Assembly (NCBI RefSeq): GCF_000485595.1
Contig: NW_014578031.1
Location: 54,672-79,016, forward strand
Origin: Priapulus caudatus
Lineage: Eukaryota > Priapulida > Priapulimorpha > Priapulimorphida > Priapulidae
Length of the DNA stretch: 24,345 nucleotides
Reading direction: 5' to 3'
Position 1 is the first letter of the stretch; each line of letters begins with the position of its first letter. Below the pieces are notes generated by a model. The model worked only from the letters and a program-made list of their open reading frames with translations. It searched no databases and had not been told where the DNA came from. Of the stretch, positions 1-9,150 are shown in pieces. A program made the translations under genes and the position numbers.

Positions 1-123
1 GTCTATACGGTATTGTAGGTAATGTCTATACGGTCTATACGGTTGTATACGTCGGTATTGTCTATACGGTCTATACGGTTGTATACGTCGGTATTGTCTA
101 TACGGTCTATACGGTATTGTAAC
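1..123. repeat. GTCTATACGG minisatellite, first copy
   Basis: Tandem, partly degenerate units built from GTCTATACGG, GTATTGT and GTTGTATACGTCG. The same array recurs at 7885-7962 with fewer units. It lies at the window edge inside the earlier copy of the 7.9-kb duplication, so its true left end is not visible. Confidence 0.9.
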
Positions 124-491
124 CCTAGCAATACCGTTTCTTGGAGCTACACCGACGTCACCGTGACCATGTAGTCACGTTAATTGCATATCCCCATCTT
201 CCTGCTTAGCCTTATGTTGTATCCAACACAGTAAATAGAGAACGCTACATTCACCTGTCACAAAAGACGGTTGATTTACTTAATTAATACTTTGCAGCGT
301 TGCTGATGAGTGTTGTTGACTGTTGTTGTTATTGACATTGTTGCCATGTTCATTGTTGGGACTTGGGGGAATTTGGTAAAACGTCACCGCCACCGGGGAT
401 GAAAGCCGGTAAAAGATGAAGTCACACACAAACATTCCACATTATTATTTATTTAACAGTTATAGATAATTAACAGCATAAATATACTCAC

Positions 492-580
492 TTGATCGAG
501 GAATATTTTGGCAAGTGGCCTGCAGACTGCAAATTCGCATAACTTGCTTTTTCCCAAGGTTTCACGGGTGCAGCCATCAT
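492..580 (-). CDS. PEX13: PEX13 exon 1, duplicate belonging to a gene left of the window
   Basis: The minus strand reads MMAAPVKPWE followed by 19 more codons and two bases, then a GTGAGT donor at 491-490. A short N-terminus ending in PKPWE is how animal PEX13 proteins start. The exon ends in phase 2, which fits PEX13 exon 2. No exon 2 follows on the minus strand before the window ends, so any gene using this copy has its remaining exons left of position 1. It differs from the copy at 8423-8511 at residue 6 (Val here, Met there). Confidence 0.85.
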
Positions 581-918
581 GCAAACAAGTGAACAGTTGT
601 AGAACGTAGATGGTCACGTACGTCGCCGCAGGACCGCATGATGTTTTGGGACTGAACTTCTGCAGAGGGCAATCTGACGACTAGCAGCAGAGTTGTTAGA
701 CTTTCTACTCTATCCTGAATTCACAACTTCTGTTGATATTTCGTTGCATCAGCATGTCCACACACGAATAATGGTATCTGAATACAGCCTTCGGTAAGAA
801 ACCATCCCAGCCTAACTGCTAATCATACTAAAAAATAATCATTGTAGTAAAGTGGCAATTCATTGTCAGTGTCAGTGCCAGTGGCGCTCAGTCATAGACT
901 AGTGACAGTCATACTATA

Positions 919-960
919 GGGTCTATGTCCCCCAGGGTACTGGCCGGAACGTACCCTGGT
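919..960. repeat. GGGTCTATGTCCCCCAGGG hairpin motif
   Basis: Contains CCAGGGTAC and GTACCCTGG as inverted arms around a GC-rich loop. The duplicated copy is at 8840-8880. Inverted relatives occur at 6445-6476 and 10404-10435. It may be the end of a mobile element family. Confidence 0.6.
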
Positions 961-973
961 CACTATTTGATAT

Positions 974-1003
974 GGTTAGGGTTAGGGTTGGGGTTAGGGT
1001 TAG
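974..1003. repeat. Interstitial telomere-like tract
   Basis: Four GGTTAG-type units, one of them changed to GGGGTTAG. It is too short to be a chromosome end and is duplicated at 8895-8924. It is followed at once by a TAGCTCTAGTACTATAGCCC sequence resembling the ends of the MITE at 8036-8124. Confidence 0.8.
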
Positions 1004-1221
1004 CTCTAGTACTATAGCCCGCGTACAGTTGCCGCTGGGGACTCCTTACATCTAACAACGTCACAGTATGTATGCACTACAATAGTCAATACAGTGGCAT
1101 GATATATCGATGGATGCAATATGGATGGATATCGATGAAATGTCGCAACCTATATGCCCATCGCAATATGCACAAATCCACTGTTCTGCTATATATATAT
1201 GCTAGATATATGCTGTAACTA

Positions 1222-1229
1222 TGACGTCA
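1222..1229. promoter_or_regulatory. CRE/ATF palindrome TGACGTCA, first copy
   Basis: A perfect TGACGTCA lies about 640 bp upstream of the minus-strand PEX13 exon 1 of this copy. It matches the CREB/ATF consensus; function is inferred from the motif only. Confidence 0.35.
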
Positions 1230-1517
1230 TAATCGGAAACATGAGAACATCACATTGGTCTCCCAAGATGGATACGGCAAGTTCAAGCGCAAGTCACGAT
1301 TGCAGGGGTTACAGCTAGACTGGTGCCCACCTTGACTCCGCCAAGTATCCTTGGCTACAATGAACTCAGTTAGTGTAGCGTGTCGAACTGTCGAGCGGGT
1401 AGCAGTCTAGCTTAGCCGCCGAAGCCGTGTCCAGAAAAACTACGCGCAAATGCCATGAACATCTAGGCTCGTTGCGCCGTCTATCGCACGCCATATGTTC
1501 TAAAATAATGTCAGGGC

Positions 1518-1863
1518 ATGAAACAGCAAAAATGGTTAACTCGGTTTTCTACAGAAAAACGAAGCGCGCCGAGCAGCAAACCAACAATTACGACCATTTG
1601 TAGGAAAAGTTCTACCTACGTGCGTAGTGAAAAGGCTTGCGGAATCGCCAGAACGGCTCAATTGAGCAATTATCCACCAATCTTGGTATACAGTAAACCT
1701 GTGAAGATTTACTCCAATCGAATGCAGCGTATTTGTGTTAGTGTGCCGCTCCGGGCTGCCAATTGTCCAGAGGCCACATACTACATGAACAATGCGCCCC
1801 TAGCCAACGCAACGGAAGAAAAAGACTTGGGAATTATAGTACATTCATCGCTCAAACCATCAC
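1518..1863 (+). pseudogene. CR1-like non-LTR retrotransposon fragment, cut by the duplication junction
   Basis: Identical in layout to the start of the element at 9439-10334. It includes the block around ATYYMN...TEEKDLGII that precedes the C-terminal part of CR1-type reverse transcriptases. Homology to that element stops at 1863, so the rest of the domain is missing. The frame stays open for 11 more codons of unrelated sequence and stops at 1896-1898. Confidence 0.75.
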
Positions 1864-2608
1864 ACAGCGCTGACCTACCATTTTTATCACTTTATTGAAA
1901 GGACCATGAAATGTGCTTTCCACTGACGTGCGAAGAGTAAGTGTCTGATAACCTTTTGACCCTTAAGAGAAGGGTTAAACATGGATTCCTGAACTGCCTC
2001 AATGATGTCACAGTGTTCTCATATTCATGGCACATCCATAATCTAGAAAGCCAATAAGCCTGGATAGCCCAACGGGTACAGCACAGGATTATGGCTCAAG
2101 GTCCTTGGATCGAATCCCATCAGATTTTTTATTATTTAGCTGTTTTCTTTATTCATTTAACTATTTTTTCCAATTAACGCAAATATTTACATGATTTATT
2201 TACAACAATTTAATAATAACAAATAATTTTTACAATTAATTTTTTTTTTTATAGGGTTAGGGTCACAATGCACCATAAAACAGGAGTTTCAGGCACGCAA
2301 TTTGTATCAACCAATGGGATTTTGGAGGTATTCAGAATGCAGGTTGCTGAAATGATGTGTACGCAACTGCGTATCTGCACATCTGCACCTAACAAAGGTA
2401 TCACTACGCACGACTTAAATGTTACGTTTATAACCGTAGCAACAGACCTCAGATGAGCCCAGACGCTCTGCGGCTCTTGTTTAATGCACACTTCATAAAC
2501 ATGAGGATCTGACCCGATACATCACTAATCGGGAAGTAAACAACGTGTAGTCGACGCAGTAAAGATAGCAAGTGATGAAAAGTCGGTGGCGATTTTCTCG
2601 TCATTCAC
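1864..2608. other. PEX13 3' flank or intron 7, no gene recognised
   Basis: Starts at the duplication junction and ends at the donor of PEX13 exon 7. It holds a tRNA-like SINE (2057-2125), a very AT-rich stretch (about 2125-2250) and two overlapping opposite-strand open frames (2268-2456 plus, 2249-2491 minus) with no recognisable domain. The terminal SH3 exon expected for PEX13 (GLIPANY-type motif) was searched for on the minus strand and not found. Confidence 0.6.
2057..2125 (+). repeat. tRNA-derived SINE head
   Basis: An A-box-like TAGCCCAACGGG (2065-2076) and a B-box GGATCGAATCC (2107-2117) are spaced as in a tRNA, followed by T-rich sequence. The acceptor arms do not pair well, so this is a SINE or tRNA relic rather than a working tRNA. 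Confidence 0.5.
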
Positions 2609-2731
2609 CTTTTGGTGCAACGGTGATATGCTGCCCAGCTCTGAATGTCAGTTCTCCCTCCTGTGCAGTGGTGAAGTCATACTCCGCTAAGGCAACAAAA
2701 TGATCTCCGCCATCGGCCCACTCGTTAGAGT
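2609..2731 (-). CDS. PEX13: PEX13 exon 7 (first half of SH3)
   Basis: Acceptor TGCAG before 2731, donor GTGAAT at 2608. It encodes SNEWADGGDHFVALAEYDFT and onward to ITVAPK, the ALYDF strand and RT-loop side of the SH3 fold. It enters with two bases of a codon and ends in phase 1. No matching following exon was found. Confidence 0.92.
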
Positions 2732-5700
2732 CTGCAGTGCAAAACATCGCTAATTACCTCCCAAACACAAATATGAGATGTAATACACTTGGGTGTACTG
2801 GAACTGTAGTTGTTAAGATACATAGCAACTCTCACCAGCACTTTCAGACTCCATCATGGACTTGAGCAGTCGCCAGATGATCCAAGGTCCACCCAACACG
2901 ACAGAAAAGAACAGGAGGATGGGCCAGGTCGACTTGCCCCTGTGCAGAAATAAAAGACGAATTGGGTTTTGACGACACAGGATTTTTACCAGTGTTTACC
3001 ATTAACTACCTACAGAGGCATAGCAAACAAACAAGTAGAAGTAGGAGCTTGACATCCTGCAATAGATACATGTACCTGCTGATGGGTCACTTGTAAGTTG
3101 CAATCTATTATTATTTACACCTAGACCTACTTTGCATTTCCATCACCGTGATAAGCAACCCCAGCAGTCTCCGCAGCCTCAGCCCAAGCATCCTCCGGCA
3201 GGCCTGATTGACGCAACCGCAGCAGCACAAGTACTTGTCTTACCACCCACTTCAAGGTTTTAACCAAAGCCAATGCAGACAGAATTTGAGTCATATGATT
3301 CTTCAACCTAAAACAAGAAAAAATTACAAGTCCTTTGTAAGTAAACAAGTATTTATCGAAACCTTTTCTCAATAGAAAGTGTGTGCATTATATTAAATAT
3401 CACTGGCAAAAAATTACCTGTCACAGTTACAGCATACAGCTCCCGCACAAAAGTAATAAACAAATAAATCTGAAAATCTGAAATTACCTTGAAAAGTGAT
3501 CTGCAACCCCTAGTACTGCCCTGAAGGAGCTGTACAATGCATTGTAGGTGGACTCCAACATCATGCTAACAGATCCAACAGTATGCACTATGGATTCTAT
3601 TGACTGGAAAGCATTTCTGGAAGCAACAGCCCCATTGTGATTAAGCAGACACTTATTGGTCACAATCTAGATACTTTATTGATATTTCATTCCTGTGTAA
3701 ATAGTTTTATCGGCTATGATTAGATATGTAAATTAAAAATTTATTATACTTGAAGAGGCAGAGAATTATACTAGAGATATTGTCAGTAATTCCTGCTTTT
3801 TCTGAACATGGTTTTTGTCTATACTCAACTTCTGCATACTAAGATAAATTATGCACTGTGAGTGAGGCTTCGCATACTTTGAAATTATTTATGGTGATCG
3901 ATTAAACTAACAACTCACCTAGAACTATCTTCTGCTATACGTACGAATGAGCTCTCTTCTTGGTTTCCAAAGGCAGGCCTACCATAACCTCCATAAGTTC
4001 CATTGTAAATGCCTCCTACTCCACCAATCATGCCACCATTGTACATATTTCCATATCCACCATGATTTCTAAAAGCAGAAAAATGAACACCACTATTAGA
4101 AGTAATTCTACTTCTGTGTAGAAAACATTAAATTAAGCTTAAATTTGTTTCTTATACAACTAATAAACAATGCAGTAAACAACGTACCCCAAGGGCGAGA
4201 AACCTCCGTATCCTGGCGAGTAGCCATAGTTGTTGGCCTGCTGCTGCAATGGCCTTAACGGTACTGGTGGGGGTCGATAGCCACCTCCTCCTCCCGTGTC
4301 CCCTAATGTAGTGGCACTGTAGTTTCGTACAGCTGGGCCATGAGGATTTATCACAGGCGGACTATTTAAAACGTACAGTAAAAAGGCATGATTAGTAAGG
4401 CCGACCAAAAAATTACCTTTGGTTCGGGTCACAGCCGCAACACCACTTCTACATTTCGGAGTGATAAAATGTGCGACTGCGGTCACTTTTAGATGGTTTC
4501 AAGAAAAATAAAATTCAAAGATAACGGCCCGCCGATCATACATATCAAATATCCGACTCTTGTCATTTATTTACCTAAAGAGAGTTCCAAATATTTTATA
4601 ACAGAACTTCGTTGGCGAGAAGTGAAACAGTTCGTACCTACGTTTCTACAACGTGAAACAGTCGTATAGAGCCTGGGCCGGCTACTTCATAAACAGAGCC
4701 TGAAGGTCGTATGGCGCGGCGGCCGGCTTTGATGTACGCGCATCGATCGCGTACTATATAGTATACGCATGCTATCGTGCTATACGCGGCCGCAGAGCCG
4801 TTTACACTTCGGTTACACGCTCGTTCAAAGGGACGATTAATCGAGATTCGAGCTCCGTTTTTGGACCGATTCCTAACACTACTATCCAAGTGTTCACATT
4901 TTGAAAACAATGTCATGTTATCTAGGCTAAAAGTTGTCAGAAAAAACTCATTCAAAATGGCCATGTTACGGTCTATAGCCCTGCGGCAACTGTACGCGGG
5001 CTATAGTTACTAGAGCTACCATAATGTAGGCAAAACACATGGAAGCAGAGCACATGGCACATCGCTTTAGAGATTGACTATGGAGATCGACTGAACAATA
5101 TGTATTTGTGTTACAGTTTAGTGTGTTTACCAAGGTTCATCTTATCATTGAGTAATCTGATCCAGAGAGACCGGGTACAAGATGGCGTTGCGCAAAAGAT
5201 GCGTTGTTCCCCGACCGCCGAGAGCGGTTAAGCCGCGCCTTCCGCGGGACTGGGCGCACGCGACCGCGTGTGTCTCGCGACCTCGGTGTGTCACAGCATC
5301 TCGCGCTGCCCGCTATACGAATTCGCGCGCGAAGGAGGGCGGCGCGCGCGAATCCGTATAGCGGGAAGCGTAACATCGCGCAGTTTTCGTCACACACCGG
5401 CTCGGCTATGGCGGCCTTCGGTGGGGCATTTGCTGCCTCTGCTGCTGCAGAGCCGCGCTGCGTGGCAGTGGCGAGTTTTTGTTGCTGTTGCTGCTTTGCG
5501 AGTATCTACTTAGCTACGTGTAAAAAACTGGCACGGCCACGCCACCCCGTGTGCTCGCAGTATTCGCTTGCCATGCCAGCGCAGGTGCTCGCACGAGCGT
5601 GCCGTCGCCACGGGCAGCGCGGGTCATTAGGTTGGTAAAACTCGCACGTACGTAGTCAGGCGCCGGCACGGCGGGTGAGCGCGTTTGAAGATAGCATCTA

Positions 5701-8511
5701 GGCCACGCCACCCCACGTGGAGCGCCGTACGACACTTCGTAAAAAGCTCTGTGAATAGACATAACTCTATACTCGGCAGTTAGTGCCCGTCATCGCGTAG
5801 CGGCAATGAGCGAGCGGCGTCATCGCTGATTGAGAGCATTTCTGAATTTTTGTTAGGAGCCACTACGCAGCCTAAATAATACTTTTTTTTATTACGAGAG
5901 CTCTTTTTGATTTTGTATGAAAAAAAGAGCTCTCGTAATTTTGTTTACGGAGCTATTTTGAGCTTGGCCAGAGCTACTTTTTCATAGCATGATTTTGTTA
6001 AAATTTTCATAATTTTGATGCACTGACTCTAATAATGTCTCAGAAGCGCAGAAATTGTGTCTAATTATCGTAAAGGTGTTTCCCAAACAAAAGTCAAGAT
6101 TATGCTTTGGCGAAATCGACGAGGTCACAAATTATTCCTAATGTGACAAAATCACGGAGGCCGGGTTTACATGTTGCTGTATGCATGTTGTGTACAAAGT
6201 ATGACTGCATGCACTGATTGTCTCATTCGCATTGTTTTTAATTCAAATCTCGTTATGTCTAGCCATTCAAATAAAAAACTTGCCTTGCCCGAAACAGGGA
6301 CAGTGCAATTTCAAGCTACCTGCCCCGTGGAGAATTTTGCGTTGCCCCGGCCCATCGGGGCCATCGGGCAAGCGGGTTTTGTCGAGCCGGCACCGCAGGG
6401 TTCGAATTTCGGCTGAAAATCTAGTGGACAGCAGGACTAGATAACCAGGGTACGTTCGGCAGTACCCTGGGGACATGTTGTGGGGAAGGTGCAAGTGTAA
6501 CCTTCAGAAAGTTGGTGCGACGCTGCACAAAATTTGGTGGTCAGTTATTTACTAAGGCATGAGTAACAAAAAAGTATAAAAGATAACCATTGAAATTAAA
6601 ACAGCATACCATAACAAATTTGACAAATTAACAACATTGACAAATAGGTGTCTTCATTAACTCTTGATGTAACTTAATTAGAGTTGGGCAAATAATGTTT
6701 CAATCTCTAGGAATGTCGGGGGAGCTTCTGGGTAAGGTTTTACTTTCTGTTTTTCTCTCCCCAGTCCACGTACCCCATGCATAGATCTATCAATCCAACA
6801 AAGTTACAAGTGCCTAGAATCTTTCAAGTATATACAGTTTACATTGTCTTCTAAATATCTACCTGAATAAAAACAGTCCACTTTCTACGTGGACGAATTC
6901 AGAAAACAGCTTTGATTACCGTGCGTGTCAGGTGTCACTGGTCGTGCCTAAACTTCCACAATAACCCCTGCGATATATAAACTTATTGTTACGCGATTAT
7001 AAAAACACATTGATTTCTGTAAGACTGTCGCGAGTTTTTGTTCGTGTGGCGAATCATGCGTTGAGGGAGTTCATGCAGCTCTAGATGTTTTGCCACTTTG
7101 GATACGCCTAGCTGTCTACGTTGAGGAACGGGTCGTAATGCTGCCGGCGCACCGAAGCGATTTTTTCTCGTAGCTTCCAAAATTTTCGCTCTCGTAATTG
7201 TTGTTACCAGAGCGCTTTGAAAGCTGACGGAGCGAAATCGCTCGCCGCTCCCGTGTATTTTTTCGCTGCCACTACGTCTTAGCCATGAGGCGCGCCACTC
7301 CAAAAAAGTTTGGACCGTTTGGAGATGGCCTCAAGCTGTCCATCCCGAAATGTCGGTTGGATTGCGCCCAGTTTTCCGCCGGAGTGCGTTTTCAGACCCC
7401 TGTCTCAGATATCTGTCTAAATGGACAAAAAGGGGGCGGCGTATTCGCTGTTGGGGCGCGGCTTTGCCGCGAGCTGTGCGCTGTGCGCAAAAACCGGGGC
7501 CGCAAGTCCGTCAAGTCTGGTTAAATGCGTTACAGTTTGAGTGACAGAGTAATCGAGTAATTGAGTAATTACCTCGATTAGCATTGATTAGTAAAGTTGG
7601 TTAGTTTTGACAAATCGTTTAATCGTCAAAGCCAGATTTGTTTGTTTCCAGTTATCATACTGTTTGAACCTCAAGAGTTAAAGATTTTATAATTGACCCG
7701 TTTGGTGTAGTAATTAAATTAGTACATGTATCTTAGGTACCCTATGGAACTATCTACAAGAAAGGGGATGTCACGTTCAGTGATGTGTCTGGTGTTTGTG
7801 TTCTCTGCCACCAGGTGTCAGTGATAGTACGACCATGAGAATATACGCTACACCGACGTTAGCCCGACCAGGTTGTGCGACGGATTGTCTATACGGTATT
7901 GTCTATACGGTCTATACGGTTGTATACGTCGGTATTGTCTATACGGTCTATACGGTATTGTAACCCTAGCAATACCGTTTCTTGGAGCTACACCGACGTC
8001 ACCGTGACCATGTATGATGTAGTCACGTTAATTGCTAGCTCTACTCTAGTACTATAGCCGCTTACATGATTAACTGCCGCTGGCCCAGCGGCAGTTAATG
8101 TAAGCGGCTATAGTACTAGAGCTAGTTAATTGCATACCTATCCCCATCTTCCTGCTTATGTTGTATCCAACACAGTAAATAGAGAACGCTACATTCACCT
8201 GTCACAAAAGACGGTTGATTTACTTAATTAATACTTTGCAGCGTTGCTGCTGAGTGTTGTTGACTGTTGTTGTTGCCATGTTTATTGTTATGTTAGGACT
8301 TGGGGGAATTTGGTAAAACGTCACCGGGGATGAAAGCCGGTAAAAGATGAAGTCACACACAAACATTCCACATTATTATTTATTTAACAGTTATAGATAA
8401 TTAACAGCATAAATATACTCACTTGATCGAGGAATATTTTGGCAAGTGGCCTGCAGACTGCAAATTCGCATAACTTGCTTTTTCCCAAGGTTTCATGGGT
8501 GCAGCCATCAT
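2609..8511 (-). CDS. PEX13: Peroxin-13, peroxisomal import docking protein; 3'-truncated gene
   Basis: PEX13 sits in the peroxisomal membrane and, with PEX14, docks the cargo receptor PEX5. Seven minus-strand exons join in consistent phases: 8511-8423, 4361-4188, 4068-3919, 3616-3488, 3307-3131, 2939-2836, 2731-2609. In order they give the MMAAPMKPWE start, a Pro/Gly-rich stretch, a Gly/Tyr/Asn-rich repeat region, the SSFVRIAEDSSR and SIESIVHTVGSVSMMLEST segment, LKNHMTQILSALALVKTLKW, a membrane segment (TWPILLFFSVVLGGPWIIW) and the first half of an SH3 domain (ALAEYDF, ELTFRAGQ). About 315 codons are present against 403 in human PEX13. The SH3 tryptophan and the GLIPANY motif are missing because the 7.9-kb duplication starts downstream of exon 7. 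Intron 1 is about 4 kb and full of repeats; the others are 100-450 bp. Identity is seen directly in conserved blocks; loss of function is inferred. Confidence 0.93.
2836..2939 (-). CDS. PEX13: PEX13 exon 6 (transmembrane segment)
   Basis: Acceptor CACAG, donor GTGAGA. Encodes GKSTWPILLFFSVVLGGPWI then IWRLLK, a close match to the family's SWPIFLFF...GGPYLIW membrane segment. Phases on both sides fit exons 5 and 7. Confidence 0.94.
3131..3307 (-). CDS. PEX13: PEX13 exon 5
   Basis: Acceptor TTTTAG, donor GTAGGT. Encodes LKNHMTQILSALALVKTLKW followed by VVRQVLVLLRLR, the conserved helical part before the membrane segment, then an acidic DAWAEAAE linker as in other PEX13 proteins. Confidence 0.95.
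3488..3616 (-). CDS. PEX13: PEX13 exon 4
   Basis: Acceptor TTCCAG, donor GTAATT. Encodes NAFQSIESIVHTVGSVSMML, then ESTYNALYSSFRAVLGVADH. This is among the most conserved PEX13 stretches (human has FQSIESIVHAFASVSMMMDAT). Confidence 0.96.
3919..4068 (-). CDS. PEX13: PEX13 exon 3 (Gly/Tyr/Asn-rich)
   Basis: Acceptor GCTTTTAG, donor GTGAGT. Encodes a glycine, tyrosine and asparagine-rich run (GGYGNMYNGGMIGG, YNGTYGGYG), then SSFVRIAEDSS, matching the family's SRFVQQAEESS. Confidence 0.94.
4188..4361 (-). CDS. PEX13: PEX13 exon 2 (Pro-rich, start of YG repeats)
   Basis: Acceptor AAATAG, donor GTACGT. Encodes PPVINPHGP, a run of five glycines, YRPPPVPLRPLQQQ and NNYGYSPGYGGFSPL. The single leading T completes the codon left open by exon 1. 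An unspliced open frame extends up to a Met at 4486, but exon 1 at 8423-8511 gives the family N-terminus in matching phase. Confidence 0.88.
4970..5019 (-). repeat. Relative of the TAGCTCTAGTACTATAGCC MITE
   Basis: The minus strand reads GTAGCTCTAGTAACTATAGC, then CCGCGTACAGTTGCCGC. It is the inverse of sequence at about 1002-1036 and 8923-8957 and related to the ends of the element at 8036-8124. Confidence 0.6.
5150..5760. other. GC- and CpG-rich block in PEX13 intron 1
   Basis: Markedly richer in G, C and CG dinucleotides than its surroundings. GGCCACGCCACCCC occurs twice (about 5536 and 5701). It could be a CpG-island-like regulatory region or an inserted element. The open frames inside look like by-products of base composition. 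Confidence 0.4.
5309..5365. repeat. GC-rich hairpin
   Basis: CCCGCTATACGAATTCGCGC pairs with its inverse ending CCGTATAGCGGG, about 23 bp with one mismatch, around a short loop. Weaker pairing continues outward between GGTGTGTCAC on the left and GTCACACACC on the right, suggesting a longer decayed foldback. Confidence 0.7.
5880..5965. repeat. GAGAGCTCTTTTT inverted-repeat element
   Basis: ATTACGAGAGCTCTTTTT and AAAAAGAGCTCTCGTAAT form a stem around a short loop, followed by TTTACGGAGCTATTTTGAGC. The same ACGGGAGCTAATTTGAGC module is in the element at 18036-18200. Confidence 0.6.
6330..6425 (+). repeat. Possible SINE fragment
   Basis: A B-box-like GGTTCGAATTTC lies near 6400 after a GC-rich stretch with self-complementary CCCGGCCCATCGGGGCC. 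No clear A box, so this is tentative. Confidence 0.2.
6445..6476. repeat. CCAGGGTAC hairpin, inverted copy
   Basis: CCAGGGTACGTTCGGCAGTA followed by CCCTGGGGACAT is an inverted relative of 919-960, 8840-8880 and the match of 10404-10435. Confidence 0.65.
7155..7265. repeat. CTCCCGTGTATTTTTT family element
   Basis: Holds GGAGCGAAATCGCTC and CGCTCCCGTGTATTTTTT, which closely match the right half of the element at 18036-18200 (GAGCGAATCGCTC, GCTCCCGTGTATTTTTT). The left end is degraded. Confidence 0.55.
7885..7962. repeat. GTCTATACGG minisatellite, second copy
   Basis: Shorter allele of the array at 1-123, in the same position relative to the duplicated sequence (AACCCTAGCAATACCGTTTC follows both). 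Confidence 0.9.
8036..8124. mobile_element. 89-bp palindromic MITE with 9-bp target duplication
   Basis: The two halves are inverted copies (TAGCTCT...AGTACTATAGCCGCTTACAT) meeting at GCCGCTGGCCCAGCGGC. GTTAATTGC is repeated on each side (8027-8035, 8125-8133). The paralogous copy has a single GTTAATTGC at about 180-188 and no element, so the boundaries are read from a real empty site. A 9-bp duplication is compatible with Mutator-like or similar transposases. No coding capacity. Confidence 0.9.
8423..8511 (-). CDS. PEX13: PEX13 exon 1
   Basis: Two adjacent ATGs open the frame (MMAAPMKPWE). It ends after 29 codons plus AA, with a GTGAGT donor. The T that starts exon 2 at 4361 completes an Asn codon, giving SSINPPVINPHGP across the junction. 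It lies about 4 kb upstream of exon 2 in gene orientation and on the same side of the duplication junction as exons 2-7. Confidence 0.88.
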
Positions 8512-8894
8512 GCAAACAAGTGAACAGTTGTAGAACGTAGATGGGCACGTACGTCGCCGCAGGACCGCATGATGTTTTGGGACTGAACTTCTGCAGAGGG
8601 CAATCTGACGACTAGCAGCAGAGTTGTTAGACTTTCTACTCTATCCTGAATTCACAACTTCTGTTGATATTTCGTTGCATCAGCATGTCCACACACGAAT
8701 AATGGTATCTGAATACAGCCTTCGGTAAGAAACCATCCCAGCCTAACTGCTAATCATACTAAAAAATAATCATTGTAGTAAAGTGGCAATTCATTGTCAG
8801 TGTCAGTGCCAGTGGCGCTCAGTCATAGTGACAGTCATAGGGTCTATGTCCCCCAGGGTACTGGCCGGAACGTACCCTGGTCACTATTTGATAT

Positions 8895-8924
8895 GGTTAG
8901 GGTTAGGGTTGGGGTTAGGGTTAG
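8895..8924. repeat. Interstitial telomere-like tract, second copy
   Basis: Same four-unit GGTTAG tract as 974-1003, offset by exactly 7,921 bp. Confidence 0.8.
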
Positions 8925-9142
8925 CTCTAGTACTATAGCCCGCGTACAGTTGCCGCTGGGGACTCCTTACATCTAACAACGTCACAGTATGTATGCACTA
9001 CAATAGTCAATACAGTGGCATGATATATCGATGGATGCAATATGGATGGATATCGATGAAATGTCGCAACCTATATGCCCATCGCAATATGCACAAATCC
9101 ACTGTTCTTCTATATATATATGCTAGATATATGCTGTAACTA

Positions 9143-9150
9143 TGACGTCA
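9143..9150. promoter_or_regulatory. CRE/ATF palindrome TGACGTCA, second copy
   Basis: A perfect TGACGTCA about 630 bp upstream of PEX13 exon 1, unchanged between the two copies although nearby bases differ. It is a candidate promoter element only. Confidence 0.35.

Larger units (their letters stand above)
1..1863. repeat. End of the earlier copy of a 7.9-kb direct duplication
   Basis: This stretch matches about 7885-9784 nearly base for base. The offset is a constant 7,921 bp over the right-hand part, for example 492-580 against 8423-8511 and 1222 against 9143. Identity stops after the shared CATCAC at 1863 (partner 9784). Differences are few: an 89-bp MITE only in the right copy, minisatellite unit number, some small indels and scattered substitutions. 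The homology runs off the left edge of the window. Confidence 0.95.
4362..8422. other. PEX13 intron 1, repeat-filled
   Basis: About 4 kb between exons 1 and 2 with no further gene recognised. It contains a MITE relative (4970-5019), a GC- and CpG-rich block with a hairpin (5150-5760), small inverted-repeat elements (5880-5965, 7155-7265), a CCAGGGTAC hairpin (6445-6476) and the second minisatellite (7885-7962). Open frames at 5204-5638 and 7285-7524 match nothing I know. Confidence 0.7.

Noticed and set aside
974-1003. Telomere or subtelomere
   Set aside because: Only a few hexamers, flanked by genes and duplicated inside the window, so interstitial.
2057-2125. Functional tRNA gene
   Set aside because: A and B boxes are present but the acceptor stem does not pair, and an AT-rich tail follows, as in SINEs.
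2249-2491. Overlapping frames on both strands (also 2268-2456 plus)
   Set aside because: Considered as the missing PEX13 SH3 exon; neither strand shows the tryptophan or GLIPANY-like motif.
4160-4486. Unspliced PEX13 start at Met 4486
   Set aside because: The leading residues do not resemble PEX13, whereas exon 1 at 8423-8511 supplies KPWE and the right phase. It remains possible as an alternative first exon.
5204-5638. Open frames in the GC-rich block (also 5137-5397, 5268-5513, 5514-5762)
   Set aside because: Stop-poor because of high GC and overlapping on both strands; no recognisable motif or splice context.
7285-7544. Overlapping 79- and 64-codon plus-strand frames
   Set aside because: No recognised domain, mutually overlapping, inside a repeat-rich intron. 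Considered as the ICAP1 N-terminus, but composition and phase do not fit.
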